A DNA stretch of 64,000 bases from VRUE01 sp963774555 (GCA_963774555.1 CAVZFL010000002.1:868001-932000), one strand, 5' to 3'. Positions 49,420-61,285 are shown, counted from the stretch's first letter. The notes: generated from the sequence alone by a model not told the origin. A program made the numbers and translations.

Positions 49420-50892
49420 ATGCGTCTGCGCTTTTGGCTTGGCTTTGCGGTCGTAATCGCGATCGCGATCGGCTCGATCGCCGTCGCCCTCGTCGTCCAC
49501 GAGCGCGAAACCGACAGCTTCGAGGTAACCCAGCAAAGCGAGGCGGCCCGCGCCGCCCACCAGGCCGGAGCGCTGGTGGCGCTCTCGGTGGGACAGCTGA
49601 ACAGCGCCGCCGCCTTCTACCAGGCCGAGGACCGCTTCAGCCGTCACGAGTTCGACGTCGTCGCCGATTCCCTGCTCAAACCGGGTGGGCTGACCGCGAC
49701 CGGCTTCATCGCCTCGGTGCCGCGCTCGGCGCGGGCGCGCTTCGAACGCCGCCACGGCTTCCCGATCCTCGAACGCGGCTCGCTCGGCCAGCTGCGCCCC
49801 GCCGGCCAGCGGGCGCACTACTACCCGCTGGTCCTGGCCGCCTCCGCCTCCGGCCTGCCGGTGCAGGTGCCGCTCGGCTACGACGTCGGCTCCGACCTGC
49901 TGCGCGGCGAATACCTGCTGCGGGCGCGCGACCAGGGGAAGGCGGCGGCCACCCCGGTGATGCGGCTGCCCGTGGGCGGCACCGGGATCAACGTCTTCCG
50001 CCCCGTCTACCGGGACGGCGCTCCGACCGCGACCGTCGCCGAGCGCCGCGCCGCCCTGCAGGGCTTCGCCGTCGGCGCCTTCCACGTGCCCGACCTCGCC
50101 GCCGCGGCGACCTCCGCCCTCCCCCACGGCGTCGCCGCGGCACTGGTCGAGCGGGGCGGGCCGATCGCCGGCCCCGAGCTGCCGCGAGACGAAAGCGCGA
50201 CCGCACCGGTTCGCATCGCCGACCGGACCTGGCTGCTGGTGGTGCGCGATCCCGGCCGTCCGGGAGTCGACCTGCCGGTCGCGATCGTCATCTTCGGCCT
50301 CTCGCTGGCGGCGCTGCTGGCCGCCCTCGTGCTGATCTGGAGCCGCAGCGAGCGGATGCAGGAACTGGCGCGCCAGGCCAGTCAGGACCCGCTCACCGGG
50401 CTGAAGAACCGCCGCCGCTTCGAGGAGGAGCTGCGCGCCGAGCTGGCCCGCGGGCACCGCTACGGAGTCGCCGGGGCCCTGCTGATGCTCGACCTCGACC
50501 ACTTCAAGCGGGTCAACGACACGCTCGGGCATCAGGCCGGGGACCGGGTGCTCGCCGACATCGCCACCGCACTGCGCGGCCGCGCCCGCGAGACCGACGT
50601 GGTCGCCCGCCTCGGTGGCGACGAGTTCGCCGTGGTGCTGCCGCGCTGCGAAGTGGGCGAGGCCGAGGAGGTCGCCGGCGAGATCGCGACGGCGATCCGC
50701 GAGCGAATCGGCGAGGAGCCCGGCGTGCCGCCGATCACCGCCAGCATCGGCATCGCCCCCTTCGGCACCGGCCACCGGCTCAGCTACGAGTCGGTGCTGG
50801 CCAGAGCCGACACAGCGCTGTACGAGGCGAAGGGCTCGGGGCGCGACGCGGTGCGGACCTTCGACGGATCGGGCGTCCGGACCGGCGCCTAG
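49420..50892 (+). CDS. Membrane diguanylate cyclase (CHASE-like sensor + GGDEF)
   Basis: A 490-residue protein. Membrane helices at ~5-25 and ~288-308 enclose an extracellular CHASE-like region (~30-280). The C-terminal GGDEF domain (~325-480) has RLGGDEFAVV and DPLTGLKNRRRF, so it should make cyclic di-GMP. No EAL domain and no clear RxxD inhibitory site were noted. The biotin synthase gene follows 12 nt later, probably in the same transcript, without an obvious functional link. Confidence 0.9.
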   Translation: MRLRFWLGFAVVIAIAIGSIAVALVVHERETDSFEVTQQSEAARAAHQAGALVALSVGQLNSAAAFYQAEDRFSRHEFDVVADSLLKPGGLTATGFIASVPRSARARFERRHGFPILERGSLGQLRPAGQRAHYYPLVLAASASGLPVQVPLGYDVGSDLLRGEYLLRARDQGKAAATPVMRLPVGGTGINVFRPVYRDGAPTATVAERRAALQGFAVGAFHVPDLAAAATSALPHGVAAALVERGGPIAGPELPRDESATAPVRIADRTWLLVVRDPGRPGVDLPVAIVIFGLSLAALLAALVLIWSRSERMQELARQASQDPLTGLKNRRRFEEELRAELARGHRYGVAGALLMLDLDHFKRVNDTLGHQAGDRVLADIATALRGRARETDVVARLGGDEFAVVLPRCEVGEAEEVAGEIATAIRERIGEEPGVPPITASIGIAPFGTGHRLSYESVLARADTALYEAKGSGRDAVRTFDGSGVRTGA

Positions 50893-50904
50893 CCTTGCGC
50901 CCGG

Positions 50905-52037
50905 ATGCCGCCCTTGATCTCCTTCGAGGAAGCCCTCGCCCTCGGCGAGTTGACCAACCATCAGGAGATCGGCGAGGTGATCGAGCGCGCCTGGGCGGTG
51001 CGGCGCGAGAACTTCGGCGACTCGACCGACATGTGCTCGCTGGTCAACGCCAAGTCGGGCGGCTGCGCCGAGGACTGCGGCTTCTGCGCCCAGTCGCGCT
51101 ACGCCGAGGCGGACACGCCGATGCACGCGATGATGGAGCCCGAGCAGATCCTCGAGCACGCGAAAGCGGCCGAGGCGGCGGGCGCGCACCGCTTCTGCAT
51201 GGTCACCCAGGGCCAGGGGCTCTCAAAACGCGACTTCGAGAAAATCCTCGAGGGCGCCGAGCTGGTCGCCGAGCAGACCAACCTCAAGCGCTGCGCCTCG
51301 ATCGGCCACATGTCGGCGGAGCGGGCGAAGAAGCTGCGCGAGGCGGGCATCCAGCGCGTCCACCACAACGTCGAGTCGGCGCGCTCCTACTACCCCGAGG
51401 TCTCGAGCACGGTCCGCTACGAGGGCCGGCTGCGGACGATCCAGGCGGTCAAGGAGGCGGGCCTGGAGACCTGCGTCGGCGGCATCCTCAACCTCGGCGA
51501 GACGCCGCGGCAGCGGGTCGAGATGGCCTTCGAGCTCTCCGAGCTCAACCCGACCTCGGTGCCGATCAACCTGCTCAACCCCCGCGACGGCACCAAGTTC
51601 GGCGACCGCCCGCTGATGGACGCCTGGGAGGTGGTCAAGTGGGTGGCGATCTTCCGCCTGATCATCCCCGGCGCCCTCTTCCGCCTCTGCGGCGGCCGGG
51701 TCGAGAACCTCGGCGACCTGCAGCCGCTGGCCGTCAAGGCGGGGCTCAACGGGGTGATGATGGGCAACTTCCTGACCACGCTCGGCGCCGAGCCCGAGGA
51801 CGACCGGGCGATGTTCGAGGAGCTCGGCCTCAACGTCGCCCGCCAGCCCGACAACGGCGCCAACCCGCGGCCCGACAACCGCGACGGCTGGCTCGAGGGC
51901 GAGACGCCGACGACGCCGATCGACGCGCTGATCGACCACCAGGACGAGGCCAACTTCTGGGACCCCTCGACCCAGCTGCGGGTGATCAAGAAGGCGAAGA
52001 AGCCGCCGCCGTATCCAACGGCCGCCTCCTCTGCTCG

Positions 52038-52041
<4 letters not shown>
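50905..52041 (+). CDS. bioB: Biotin synthase
   Basis: A 378-residue radical-SAM enzyme that inserts sulfur into dethiobiotin. The [4Fe-4S] SAM cluster ligands Cys54, Cys58 and Cys61 are in CAEDCGFC. HHNVESARSYYPEV and NLGETPRQRVEMAFEL follow, and NFLTTLGAEPEDDRAM sits near the end. It begins the bioB-bioF-bioD run; its stop overlaps the bioF start (ATGA). A diffuse C-terminal tail of about 45 residues goes beyond the usual barrel. Confidence 0.95.
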
Positions 52042-53232
<1,191 letters not shown>

Positions 53233-53235
53233 GCC

Positions 53236-53898
53236 TTGCGCGGCGTCTTCGTCACCGGCACCGGCACCGAGGTCGGCAAGACCGTGGTGGCCGCGGTCAT
53301 CGCCCACACGCTCGCCTCCGAAGGCAAGACCGTGGCCGTCTTCAAGCCGGCGGTGACCGGGCTGGAAGAGGAGGGGGAGTCGGACCACGCGCTGCTGCGC
53401 CGCGCAGCCGGATCCAGTCAGAGCGACGAGGAGATCGCGCCCTACCGCTATGGGCCACCGGCCTCGCCCCATCTCGCCGCGGCGCTTGCCGGAGAGCAGA
53501 TCGACCCGGACCGCCTGCTCGCCTCTGCCCGCGCCGCAGCCGGCAGCGCCGACGTGCTGGTCTGCGAGGGCGTCGGCGGGTTGCTCGTTCCCCTCTCCCC
53601 TGACTACCTCGTCCGCGACCTCGCGACCGACCTGGCGCTGCCGCTGGCGATCGCGGCCTCGCCCGGCCTGGGCACGATCAACCACACGCTGCTGTCGCTG
53701 GGGGCAGCCCGAGCCGCCGGCCTGACCGTCGATTCCGTCGTCCTCACACCCTGGCCGGACGAGCCCGGCCAGGTCGAAGCCTCGAACCGCGAGACGATCG
53801 AGGCGCTGGGTGAGGTCAGAGTCGAGACACTGCCGGAGCTGGATCTTCGGACTCCACCCTCATGGCCAGCGCTGCCAGCTCCTCGCCACCGGGGTTGA
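53236..53898 (+). CDS. bioD: Dethiobiotin synthetase
   Basis: A 220-residue P-loop enzyme forming the ureido ring of dethiobiotin. GTGTEVGKTVVAA is the phosphate loop. FKPAVTGLEEE, VCEGVGGLLVPLSPDYLVRDLA and INHTLLSLGAARAAGL match the family. The start is a TTG four bases after bioF. The last ~28 residues overlap the end of the convergent MFS gene by 83 nt, unusually long for this genome, so the true C-terminus could be slightly shorter. Confidence 0.9.
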   Translation: MRGVFVTGTGTEVGKTVVAAVIAHTLASEGKTVAVFKPAVTGLEEEGESDHALLRRAAGSSQSDEEIAPYRYGPPASPHLAAALAGEQIDPDRLLASARAAAGSADVLVCEGVGGLLVPLSPDYLVRDLATDLALPLAIAASPGLGTINHTLLSLGAARAAGLTVDSVVLTPWPDEPGQVEASNRETIEALGEVRVETLPELDLRTPPSWPALPAPRHRG

Positions 53899-55333
53899 CC
53901 TCCGCCTCGGCTCCGATGGCGCTGACCGTGTCCCGCTTGGCGCGGATCGCGGTCGCGCCGATCACCGCGCCCAGCGCCGCGACCACTGCGCAGACGCTCA
54001 TCGCGTGGCCGAGTGCGTCGACGAACTGCTGCGGGCTGGCGTCGGAGAACTCTGCCCCGACCGAGCCCTGGAAGATCGCGCCGGTGACGGCGACGCCGAG
54101 GCTGCCGCCGATCATGCGGAACATCGAGAGCACGCCGGAGGCGATCCCGGCCTTCTCGACCGCGACCGCGTTCATCGCCGCGCTGGTCATCGGCGACATC
54201 GTCAGGGCGATGCCGATGCCGAGCAGCATGAACCCCGGCAGCAGGTCGAGGTAGCTGGAGTCGACCGCGATGCCGCTGAAGCTGTAGAGCGAGGCGGCGA
54301 CGACGCCGAGCCCGGCGGCGATCAGCCAGCGCGGCCCGAAGCGATCCGCCAGGCGTCCGGCGACCGGAGCGACGCCGACGATCATCAGGGTCGAGGGCAG
54401 GAACCTGATCCCAGCCTCCAGCGGCGAGTAGCGCAGGACGTCCTGCATGTAGAGGGCGAGGAAGAAGAAGACGCCGAGCATCGAGAAGGAGACGATCAGG
54501 GCGACGACGACCGCGCCGAGGAAGTTGCGATCGGCAAAGAAGCGGAACTCGACCATCGGCACCTTGACTTTCAGCTCGACCGCGACAAAGGCGGCGATGC
54601 CGACCGCGGCGCCGATCAGCAGGGCGACGATCTCGGTCGAGCCCCAGCCCCATTCGTTGCCCTCGACCAGGGCCAGGATCAGCGCCGTGAGAGCACCGGT
54701 GAGCAGGGCGACGCCGGCGTAGTCGACCTCGCGGCCGACCGTGTTGTCGCGCGACTCGCGCACGGCGAAGATCGCCGCGGTGACGGCGCCGATCGCGACC
54801 GGGATGTTGAGGTAGAAGATCGCCCGCCAGCTGACGTGCTCGGTGAGGAAGCCGCCGACCACCGGGCCGACCGCAAGCGCCAGGGCCGAGACCCCCGCCC
54901 ACATCCCCATCGCCTTGCCGCGCTCGGAGGCCGGGAAGGCGTCGGTGATGATCGAGAGCGTCGCCGGCATCATCAGCGCCGCGCCGACGCCCTGGACGAC
55001 GCGGCTGGCGACGAGGTCGGTGGAGTTGGCGGCGAAGCCGGCCGTGGCCGAGGAGAGGGCGAAGATGACGACGCCGAAGAGGAACATGCGGCGGCGGCCG
55101 AAGATGTCGCCGAGCCGCCCGCCGGTGGCGAGCAGCACGGCGAAGGAGAGCGTGTAGCCGTTGATCGTCCACTCCAGGCCGGAGATCGAGGCGTGCAGGT
55201 CGCGCTGGATCGACGGTATGGCGACGTTGACGACGGTGTTGTCGAGCATGATCATGAACAGCGCGAAGCACATCGCACCGAGCGTCCACCACTTGCGATT
55301 GCTCTCGGTGATCAGGTGCTGGTAACGGGTCAA
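53816..55333 (-). CDS. DHA2-type MFS efflux transporter
   Basis: A 505-residue drug:H+ antiporter of the 14-helix DHA2 group. Motif C-like GVGAALMMPATLSIITDAFP, ALAVGPVVGGFL and GGRLGDIFGRRRMF (motif A) are clear. The TTG at 55333 overlaps the stop of the MarR gene and follows the strong site GGAGGTC. It likely exports a toxic compound sensed by the MarR regulator. Position between bioD and bioA splits the biotin genes. Confidence 0.9.
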   Translation of the reverse strand: MTRYQHLITESNRKWWTLGAMCFALFMIMLDNTVVNVAIPSIQRDLHASISGLEWTINGYTLSFAVLLATGGRLGDIFGRRRMFLFGVVIFALSSATAGFAANSTDLVASRVVQGVGAALMMPATLSIITDAFPASERGKAMGMWAGVSALALAVGPVVGGFLTEHVSWRAIFYLNIPVAIGAVTAAIFAVRESRDNTVGREVDYAGVALLTGALTALILALVEGNEWGWGSTEIVALLIGAAVGIAAFVAVELKVKVPMVEFRFFADRNFLGAVVVALIVSFSMLGVFFFLALYMQDVLRYSPLEAGIRFLPSTLMIVGVAPVAGRLADRFGPRWLIAAGLGVVAASLYSFSGIAVDSSYLDLLPGFMLLGIGIALTMSPMTSAAMNAVAVEKAGIASGVLSMFRMIGGSLGVAVTGAIFQGSVGAEFSDASPQQFVDALGHAMSVCAVVAALGAVIGATAIRAKRDTVSAIGAEAEVNPGGEELAALAMRVESEDPAPAVSRL

Positions 55334-55869
55334 GCCGGTCCGACCTCCTTCAAGTGTTCGTATGACTGCGCGATGTCGTCGCGGTCCATCAGCGCGTCGA
55401 CGGCGGCGTCGAGCTTGCGCCGCTGCGCCGCCGTGAGGCTGGCCGCAAACGTTTCCATCCCCGCCTGGCGCACGACGACGAGCGTGTCGACGAGCTTCTT
55501 GCCGTTGGCGGCGATCGCGATCCGGCGCACGCGGCGATCGTCGGGGTCCTCGACCCGGGTGGCGAGGCGCTTCTTGACCAGCCCGTCGACCGCCCTGCTC
55601 ATCGAGGGCACGGAGACGCCAAGCGCCTCGGCGAGGTCGCCGACCTGGCGCGCCTCGCTCGCCTCGCCCAGTCCGCCCAGCTCCAGCAGGGTCTTGGACT
55701 GGGTCATCGTCAGGCCGCTGTCCTCGATCACCCGCAGCAGGTTGCCGCGGTCGTAGAGGAAGAGGTGGCGCAGCAGGGCGCTGATCCGCGCCGCGGTCTC
55801 CTGCGCCTCGGGGCTGGCCCCTGGGGAAGCGACCTCTTTGACGATCGCCTCTATCTGGCTCGCTTGCAT
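55330..55869 (-). CDS. MarR family regulator
   Basis: A 179-residue winged-helix regulator from ATG 55869. The wHTH is at ~50-115 (MTQSKTLLELGGLGE ... VGDLAEALGVSVPSMSRAVDGLVKKRLATRVEDPDDRRVRRI). The DDRR wing is diagnostic for MarR. An inverted repeat, CAACTATT-N10-AATAGTTG, lies just upstream. It probably represses itself and the coupled MFS gene. Confidence 0.92.
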   Translation of the reverse strand: MQASQIEAIVKEVASPGASPEAQETAARISALLRHLFLYDRGNLLRVIEDSGLTMTQSKTLLELGGLGEASEARQVGDLAEALGVSVPSMSRAVDGLVKKRLATRVEDPDDRRVRRIAIAANGKKLVDTLVVVRQAGMETFAASLTAAQRRKLDAAVDALMDRDDIAQSYEHLKEVGPA

Positions 55870-55887
55870 AGAGACAATATTTGCAGA

Positions 55888-55917
55888 TTGACAACTATTT
55901 TGACAAGGGAATAGTTG
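55888..55917. promoter_or_regulatory. MarR operator overlapping a divergent promoter
   Basis: CAACTATT (55892-55899) and AATAGTTG (55910-55917) form a perfect 8-bp dyad with 10-bp spacing. TTGACA at 55888-55893 and ATAGTT 17 bp later could be a plus-strand promoter toward bioA; the reverse strand offers TTGTCA and an AT-rich -10 toward marR. Confidence 0.6.
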
Positions 55918-55993
55918 CTCGTGTGAGCACAATCACTCAACGACCCAAGCAGCGTCGTTTTCCGGCCGGGGATGGGTCTAGTCTCGGCTTTCG

Positions 55994-57315
<1,322 letters not shown>

Positions 57316-57320
57316 GCTCT

Positions 57321-57337
57321 CCGCACGTACCGTGCGG
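57321..57337. terminator. Short hairpin after bioA
   Basis: CCGCACG-TAC-CGTGCGG is a perfect 7-bp stem six bases after the bioA stop, with no T-tract. It may limit read-through into the sigma-factor gene, but could also be chance. Confidence 0.35.
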
Positions 57338-57341
57338 TGTG

Positions 57342-57908
57342 ATGGATTCGGGGTTCACCCGTAGTAGGGGCGTGAGCGATGCAGTCCTTGCAGCCACCGT
57401 CGCGCCGTCCGGAGACGCCACGCTCGACTTCGAGCGGCTCTACCGATCGAGCCGGGACGACGTCTACGCCTACGCCGCCGGTCTGCTCCGCGATCGGGCG
57501 GCCGCCGAGGACGTCACCGCAGCTGCCTTCGAGCGCGCCTTTCGCAAGCGCTCCCGCTTCAACCCCCGCAAAGGCTCGCCGAGGGCCTGGCTCTTCGGGA
57601 TCGCCCGCAACGCTGCGCTCGACGAGCTGCGGCGCCGCGGCCGCCACGCGAAGCTGGACAACGACCCGATCGACGAGAGCGTCGCGGTTGGCGCCGATCA
57701 TGGCGAGCGAGAGGAGCTGCGCCTGGTCTTGGCGACCGCGCTCGTCCAGCTCGAACCCCGCGAGCGCGAGCTGATCGCGCTCAAGTTCTTCGCCGGGCTC
57801 AGCAACGGCGAGATCGCCCGCGTGCTCGGCACCAGCGAGTCGAACGCTGGCACCAAGCTGCACCGGGCGGTCACCAAACTGAGGGAGGCCTGCGATGGAG
57901 CGCTCTAG
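57342..57908 (+). CDS. ECF-type RNA polymerase sigma factor
   Basis: A 188-residue sigma factor. Region 2 spans ~30-105 (FERLYRSSRDDVYAYAAGLLRDRAAAEDVTAAAFERAF ... GSPRAWLFGIARNAALDELRRR). Region 4 spans ~130-180 (LEPRERELIALKFFAGLSNGEIARVLGTSESNAGTKLHRAV). The ATG at 57342 is used; a GTG at 57372 is the alternative. Its stop overlaps the start of a DUF4349 gene by 14 nt, a common pairing in which the partner may hold the sigma factor at the membrane. Confidence 0.9.
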   Translation: MDSGFTRSRGVSDAVLAATVAPSGDATLDFERLYRSSRDDVYAYAAGLLRDRAAAEDVTAAAFERAFRKRSRFNPRKGSPRAWLFGIARNAALDELRRRGRHAKLDNDPIDESVAVGADHGEREELRLVLATALVQLEPRERELIALKFFAGLSNGEIARVLGTSESNAGTKLHRAVTKLREACDGAL

Positions 57909-59004
57909 GGAGTACGACGACATCGCCGTGGCCCTGGCGGAAGCGCGGCCGGCGCCACGCCCCGACTTCTGCGAGGAACTGGACGAGCTGGTGGCGGCTG
58001 GGTTCCGGCGGGATCCGCGTGCCGGACGCCATCCTCTGTCGACTCTCGCGGATCGCCTGCGTGGCCTCTCACCCCGGCGCACCCTGCTCGCAACCGGTGG
58101 AAGCGCCCTTGCCGCGATCGCGCTGGCGACGGTGCTCGTCGCCGGTCTGGATTCGGGCTCGGGGCCAGCGACGGTCGAACGCCACGCCCCCCACCGGCCG
58201 GCAAGGACCCAGTTCTCGGCGAAGATTCCTGCACTCACCGGAGCCCCTGCCAGCGCCGGCTCCTCGGCGGGCCGGCGGTCTAGCGAGGAATCCAACGCAG
58301 CCGCAACTGTCCACTTCAGCGAGAGCGTCCGCCAGCGCCAGATCGAGCGCTCGGCCGAGATCGGCCTGCTCGCCGAACCTGACGACGTCGCCGCCGACTC
58401 GGCCAAGGTCTTCAGCGCGGTTCACGACGCGCGCGGCATCGTGCTGCACTCGACGACCACGGCGGGAAGGAACGCCGGGGCCGACTTCGATCTGCTGATC
58501 CCCAGCGCCAGGCTCGGCGATGCCCTGGCTGCCTTCTCGGCGATCGACGAGGTGCGCACGCGGCACGAGGCGACAACCGACATCACCGCCCCCACCGTCG
58601 CCCTGGGCGAACAGCTCCAGGACTCGCGGGCGAAGGTCGACGGCCTCCTCGCCCAGCTCGCCACGACCGAATCCGAATCCGAACGGGAAGCGATCGAAAT
58701 CGAGCTGAGCCGCGAGCGCCACCATGCCGCCGTCCTGCGCGCCCGCCTCGACCGACTGCACCGCCGCGCCGACTACTCGCGGGTCTCGCTGCGCATCGAA
58801 ACCGGCGCCTCCTCCGACTCGACCGGCGGCGGCTGGGGAATCGACGACGCCTTCCACGATGCCGGCCACATCCTCGGCATCGCCGCCGGGGTGACCCTGA
58901 TTGCCCTCGCCGTCCTCACTCCCTTGGCCCTGATCGCCCTCCTAGCCTGGCTCGCCCACCACTTCTGGCTGCGAACCAGCCGCGGGCGGGCTCTCGACGC
59001 GTAG
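57895..59004 (+). CDS. DUF4349 membrane protein, putative anti-sigma partner
   Basis: A 369-residue protein. A soluble N-terminal ~60 residues (DDIAVALAEARPAPRPDFCEELDELV) resembles the cytoplasmic part of anti-sigma factors. One membrane helix follows (~64-84). The extracellular DUF4349 domain (~140-335) holds a coiled-coil segment (LQDSRAKVDGLLAQLATTESESEREAIEIELSRE). A second membrane span (~318-352) precedes the Arg-rich end. It is translationally linked to the sigma factor gene, so signal-dependent release is plausible but not shown. Confidence 0.85.
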   Translation: MERSREYDDIAVALAEARPAPRPDFCEELDELVAAGFRRDPRAGRHPLSTLADRLRGLSPRRTLLATGGSALAAIALATVLVAGLDSGSGPATVERHAPHRPARTQFSAKIPALTGAPASAGSSAGRRSSEESNAAATVHFSESVRQRQIERSAEIGLLAEPDDVAADSAKVFSAVHDARGIVLHSTTTAGRNAGADFDLLIPSARLGDALAAFSAIDEVRTRHEATTDITAPTVALGEQLQDSRAKVDGLLAQLATTESESEREAIEIELSRERHHAAVLRARLDRLHRRADYSRVSLRIETGASSDSTGGGWGIDDAFHDAGHILGIAAGVTLIALAVLTPLALIALLAWLAHHFWLRTSRGRALDA

Positions 59005-59040
59005 CCGACATTGACCACACCCCAGGTGGGTGAATGTCGG
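59005..59040. repeat. Intergenic palindrome after the DUF4349 gene
   Basis: CCGACATT (59005-59012) pairs with AATGTCGG (59033-59040) around an inner CACC/GGTG stem. It begins at the first base after the stop codon, so terminator function is plausible. Confidence 0.5.
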
Positions 59041-59063
59041 ATGCGCGCCTATATGGTGGCTCG

Positions 59064-59708
59064 ATGGGCGAGGAGAGACAGCGCGGGCCGGCGGAGGCGC
59101 CGAATCTCGGCGAGCCGGCGGTGCCGCGACCGGCGGCCTCGGTCGTGCTTCTGAGACGCGGGGGGAAGCACGCGGATCGGGCACTCGAAGTGCTGCTGTT
59201 GAAGCGGACGGAGCAGGCGAAGTTCATGCCCAACGTCTGGGTCTTCCCGGGCGGGGCGGTGGACGACGGGGATGGCGTCGACGAAGCGCGGTTCAAAGCC
59301 TGCGCGGTGCGGGAGCTGGAGGAGGAGGCGGGGATCGCGCTGCCGGCGGACGAGGAGCTGGTGCTGTTCTCGCGCTGGATCACACCCGAGGTCGTCTCCC
59401 GCCGCTTCGATGCCTGGTTCTTCCTCGCCCTCGCGCCGGCGCACTCGCCGCCGCAGCCGGACGGGGTCGAGACCACTGACGCGGGCTGGTTCGAGCCGGC
59501 GAAGGCACTGGAGGCTCAGGCGGCGGGCGAGATAGTGCTTGCCTTCCCGACGATCAAGCAGCTCGAGTCGCTACTGCCCTTCGGCAGCGCCGACGAGGCG
59601 CTCGCCGCGCATCGTGAAATCGAGGTCGAGCCGATCCTGCCCAAGGTGATCGGCACGCCCGAGGACAACCGCGTCGTCCTCCCCGGCGATCCGGACTACC
59701 CGGCCTGA
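59064..59708 (+). CDS. Nudix hydrolase (NUDT19-like)
   Basis: A 214-residue Nudix protein. The Nudix box is GGAVDDGDG ... CAVRELEEEAGI with the REXXEE core. LLKRTEQAKFMPNVWVFPGG is the preceding strand and is typical of the NUDT19 group, which cleaves CoA and acyl-CoAs. The ATG at 59064 is preferred to one at 59034 that lies in the palindrome. A CoA-diphosphatase role would fit the acyl-CoA-rich genome region, but this is inference. Confidence 0.88.
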   Translation: MGEERQRGPAEAPNLGEPAVPRPAASVVLLRRGGKHADRALEVLLLKRTEQAKFMPNVWVFPGGAVDDGDGVDEARFKACAVRELEEEAGIALPADEELVLFSRWITPEVVSRRFDAWFFLALAPAHSPPQPDGVETTDAGWFEPAKALEAQAAGEIVLAFPTIKQLESLLPFGSADEALAAHREIEVEPILPKVIGTPEDNRVVLPGDPDYPA

Positions 59709-59711
59709 GCC

Positions 59712-60385
59712 CTAACTCTCCGGGAACGGCGCGAGCCCAGCGTGCCAGGGCCCGGGCGGATAAGTGTGGAGGCCGCTCTCCTCCATCTCCCATTGCAGCC
59801 GTTTGAACAGCTCGCCGGCGTTTTTCAGCACCGCTTTCAGTTCTTCGTCGCTGCGCTCGCCCAGGTGCCAGAGGAACCAGAGCTGGCGGTCGTTGATGCC
59901 GAAGTCGACTTCGCCGGTCATCGTCGTCGTCCAGGCGAGGAAGCCGGGGCTGAAGAGCTCGCGCAGGGCGACCGGGTCGTACTCGCTTGGCACCGTCGCC
60001 AGAAAGCGCTTGTTGAAGTCGATCGACTCGAACTCGACCTTGCGGGCGAAGCGCTGGGTGACGTGCCTCGTGGCCCTCGATCGACTCGACGTTGAAGGCG
60101 GGCACGACCTGGGCCAGGTCGGGCATGTGGGCCTTGGCGAGCAGCGCGGTCGGCAGCACCGCCTTGCCGAAGAGGCCGCCGACTTCCTTCTCGTCGGCGT
60201 CGCAGCAGGACGCCCCAGAAGCCCTCGACCAGCTGCCCGGTGAGCCGGTTGGTCCCGCCGACGCAGAGCGCCACCGGCCCGTCCTTGGGGTTGATCCCCC
60301 CCACCGGCTCGTATGTCAGCCCGTGCCGCTCGCCATACTTGCGAACGGTCTCCGCCCAGTCTTCGGCTTCCTGCTTGGCACCCAT
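59712..60385 (-). CDS. Conserved hypothetical protein with two frameshifts
   Basis: The gene reads in three frames: GAKQEAEDWAETVRKYGERHGL at the start, a middle part LPTALLAKAHMPDLAQVVPAFNVESIEGHE, and the end HVTQRFARKVEFESIDFNKRFLATVPSEYD ... HAGLAPFPES. Extra bases near 60211-60216 and 60066/60067 explain the switches; without them a 223-residue protein results. The FESIDFNKRF...LLSP-type region resembles DUF3137-like proteins often seen near LemA, and a lemA gene is the divergent neighbour. Role unknown. Confidence 0.6.
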
Positions 60386-60421
60386 CGAGCGCCGATCCTA
60401 TGCCCAGCTCCAACTGCCGGA

Positions 60422-60463
60422 TGCAACGCTTTGTCCACGCCGCAGGGTGGACAAAGCGTTGCA
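60422..60463. repeat. Perfect 17-bp palindrome in a divergent spacer
   Basis: TGCAACGCTTTGTCCAC (60422-60438) pairs exactly with 60447-60463 around an 8-nt loop. It lies between the divergent hypothetical gene and lemA, about 30 bp upstream of the lemA start. It shares the TGCAACG/CGTTGCA outer arms with the 38.4-kb palindromes. Confidence 0.7.
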
Positions 60464-60493
60464 CCGGCGGGTTTGCCCAGTAGGATGAGCCCA

Positions 60494-61060
60494 ATGACTA
60501 TCGCCATCATCGTGGTCGTCGCGATCATCGTCATCGCGGTCCTCTACTACATCGCCAAGCGCAACTCGATCATCGCCTCGCGCAACCGGGTCGACGAGTC
60601 GTGGAGCGGGATCGACGTGCAGCTGAAGCGCCGTCACGATCTCGTCCCCAACCTGGTCGAGACGGTCAAGGGCTACGCCGAGCACGAGAGCCAGACCTTC
60701 GAGAAGACGACCCAGGCGCGGGCCGCGGCGATGGCCGCCCAGGGCGTCGAGGAAACCGCCAAGGCCGAGCAGAAACTGACCCAGGCGCTGGCCGACGTCA
60801 AGGCCGTGGCCGAGAACTACCCGACCCTGCGCGCCACCGAGAACTTCCAGCAGCTCAGCCGCAACCTCTCCGAGCTCGAGGACGAGATCCAGGCGGCGCG
60901 CCGGATCTACAACTCCAACGTGCAGTCCTACAACACGACGATCGAACAGTTCCCCGGCTCGATCATCGCCAACCAGGGCAACTTCACCAAACGCGAGTTC
61001 TTCGAGATCGAGGACGCCTCGGATCGCGAGCCGGTCTCGGTCAGCTTCAGCAAAGACTGA
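60494..61060 (+). CDS. LemA family protein
   Basis: A 188-residue LemA protein: one N-terminal membrane helix (~2-20, IAIIVVVAIIVIAVLYYIA), then the family core RNRVDESWSGIDVQLKRRHDLVPNLVETVKGYAEHE and a long helical bundle ending in IYNSNVQSYNTTIEQFPGSIIA. ATG 60494 is preferred because AGGATGAG lies just before it; ATG 60485 is possible. Function is unclear in the family; links to membrane stress and peptidase partners are known. Confidence 0.92.
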   Translation: MTIAIIVVVAIIVIAVLYYIAKRNSIIASRNRVDESWSGIDVQLKRRHDLVPNLVETVKGYAEHESQTFEKTTQARAAAMAAQGVEETAKAEQKLTQALADVKAVAENYPTLRATENFQQLSRNLSELEDEIQAARRIYNSNVQSYNTTIEQFPGSIIANQGNFTKREFFEIEDASDREPVSVSFSKD

Positions 61061-61078
61061 AGTCCCTAAGCTCTTGTC

Positions 61079-61270
61079 ATGACGACGGCGACCGAGCAAA
61101 CGCTCTGGATCTGCGAGAGCTGCGGCTTCATCTACGACCCGGCGATCGGCGACCCTGACGGCGGCATCCCGCCCGGAACCAAGTTCGAGGACATCCCAAA
61201 AGACTGGTTCTGCCCGGTCTGCGGCGCCCGCACCTCCGATTTCCGGCCGCTGGAGCCCGGCGAGGCCTAG
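61079..61270 (+). CDS. Rubredoxin
   Basis: A 63-residue one-iron electron carrier. The four Fe ligands are in CESC (GFIYDP follows) and CPVC. The family spacing and the GIPPGTKFEDIPKDWFCPVCG segment are exact. It is located between lemA and the GMC oxidoreductase gene. It may feed electrons to an alkane-type hydroxylase elsewhere, or serve detoxification with the nearby superoxide dismutase; no partner is certain. Confidence 0.95.
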   Translation: MTTATEQTLWICESCGFIYDPAIGDPDGGIPPGTKFEDIPKDWFCPVCGARTSDFRPLEPGEA

Positions 61271-61285
61271 GCCCGCGGGGGCGCC

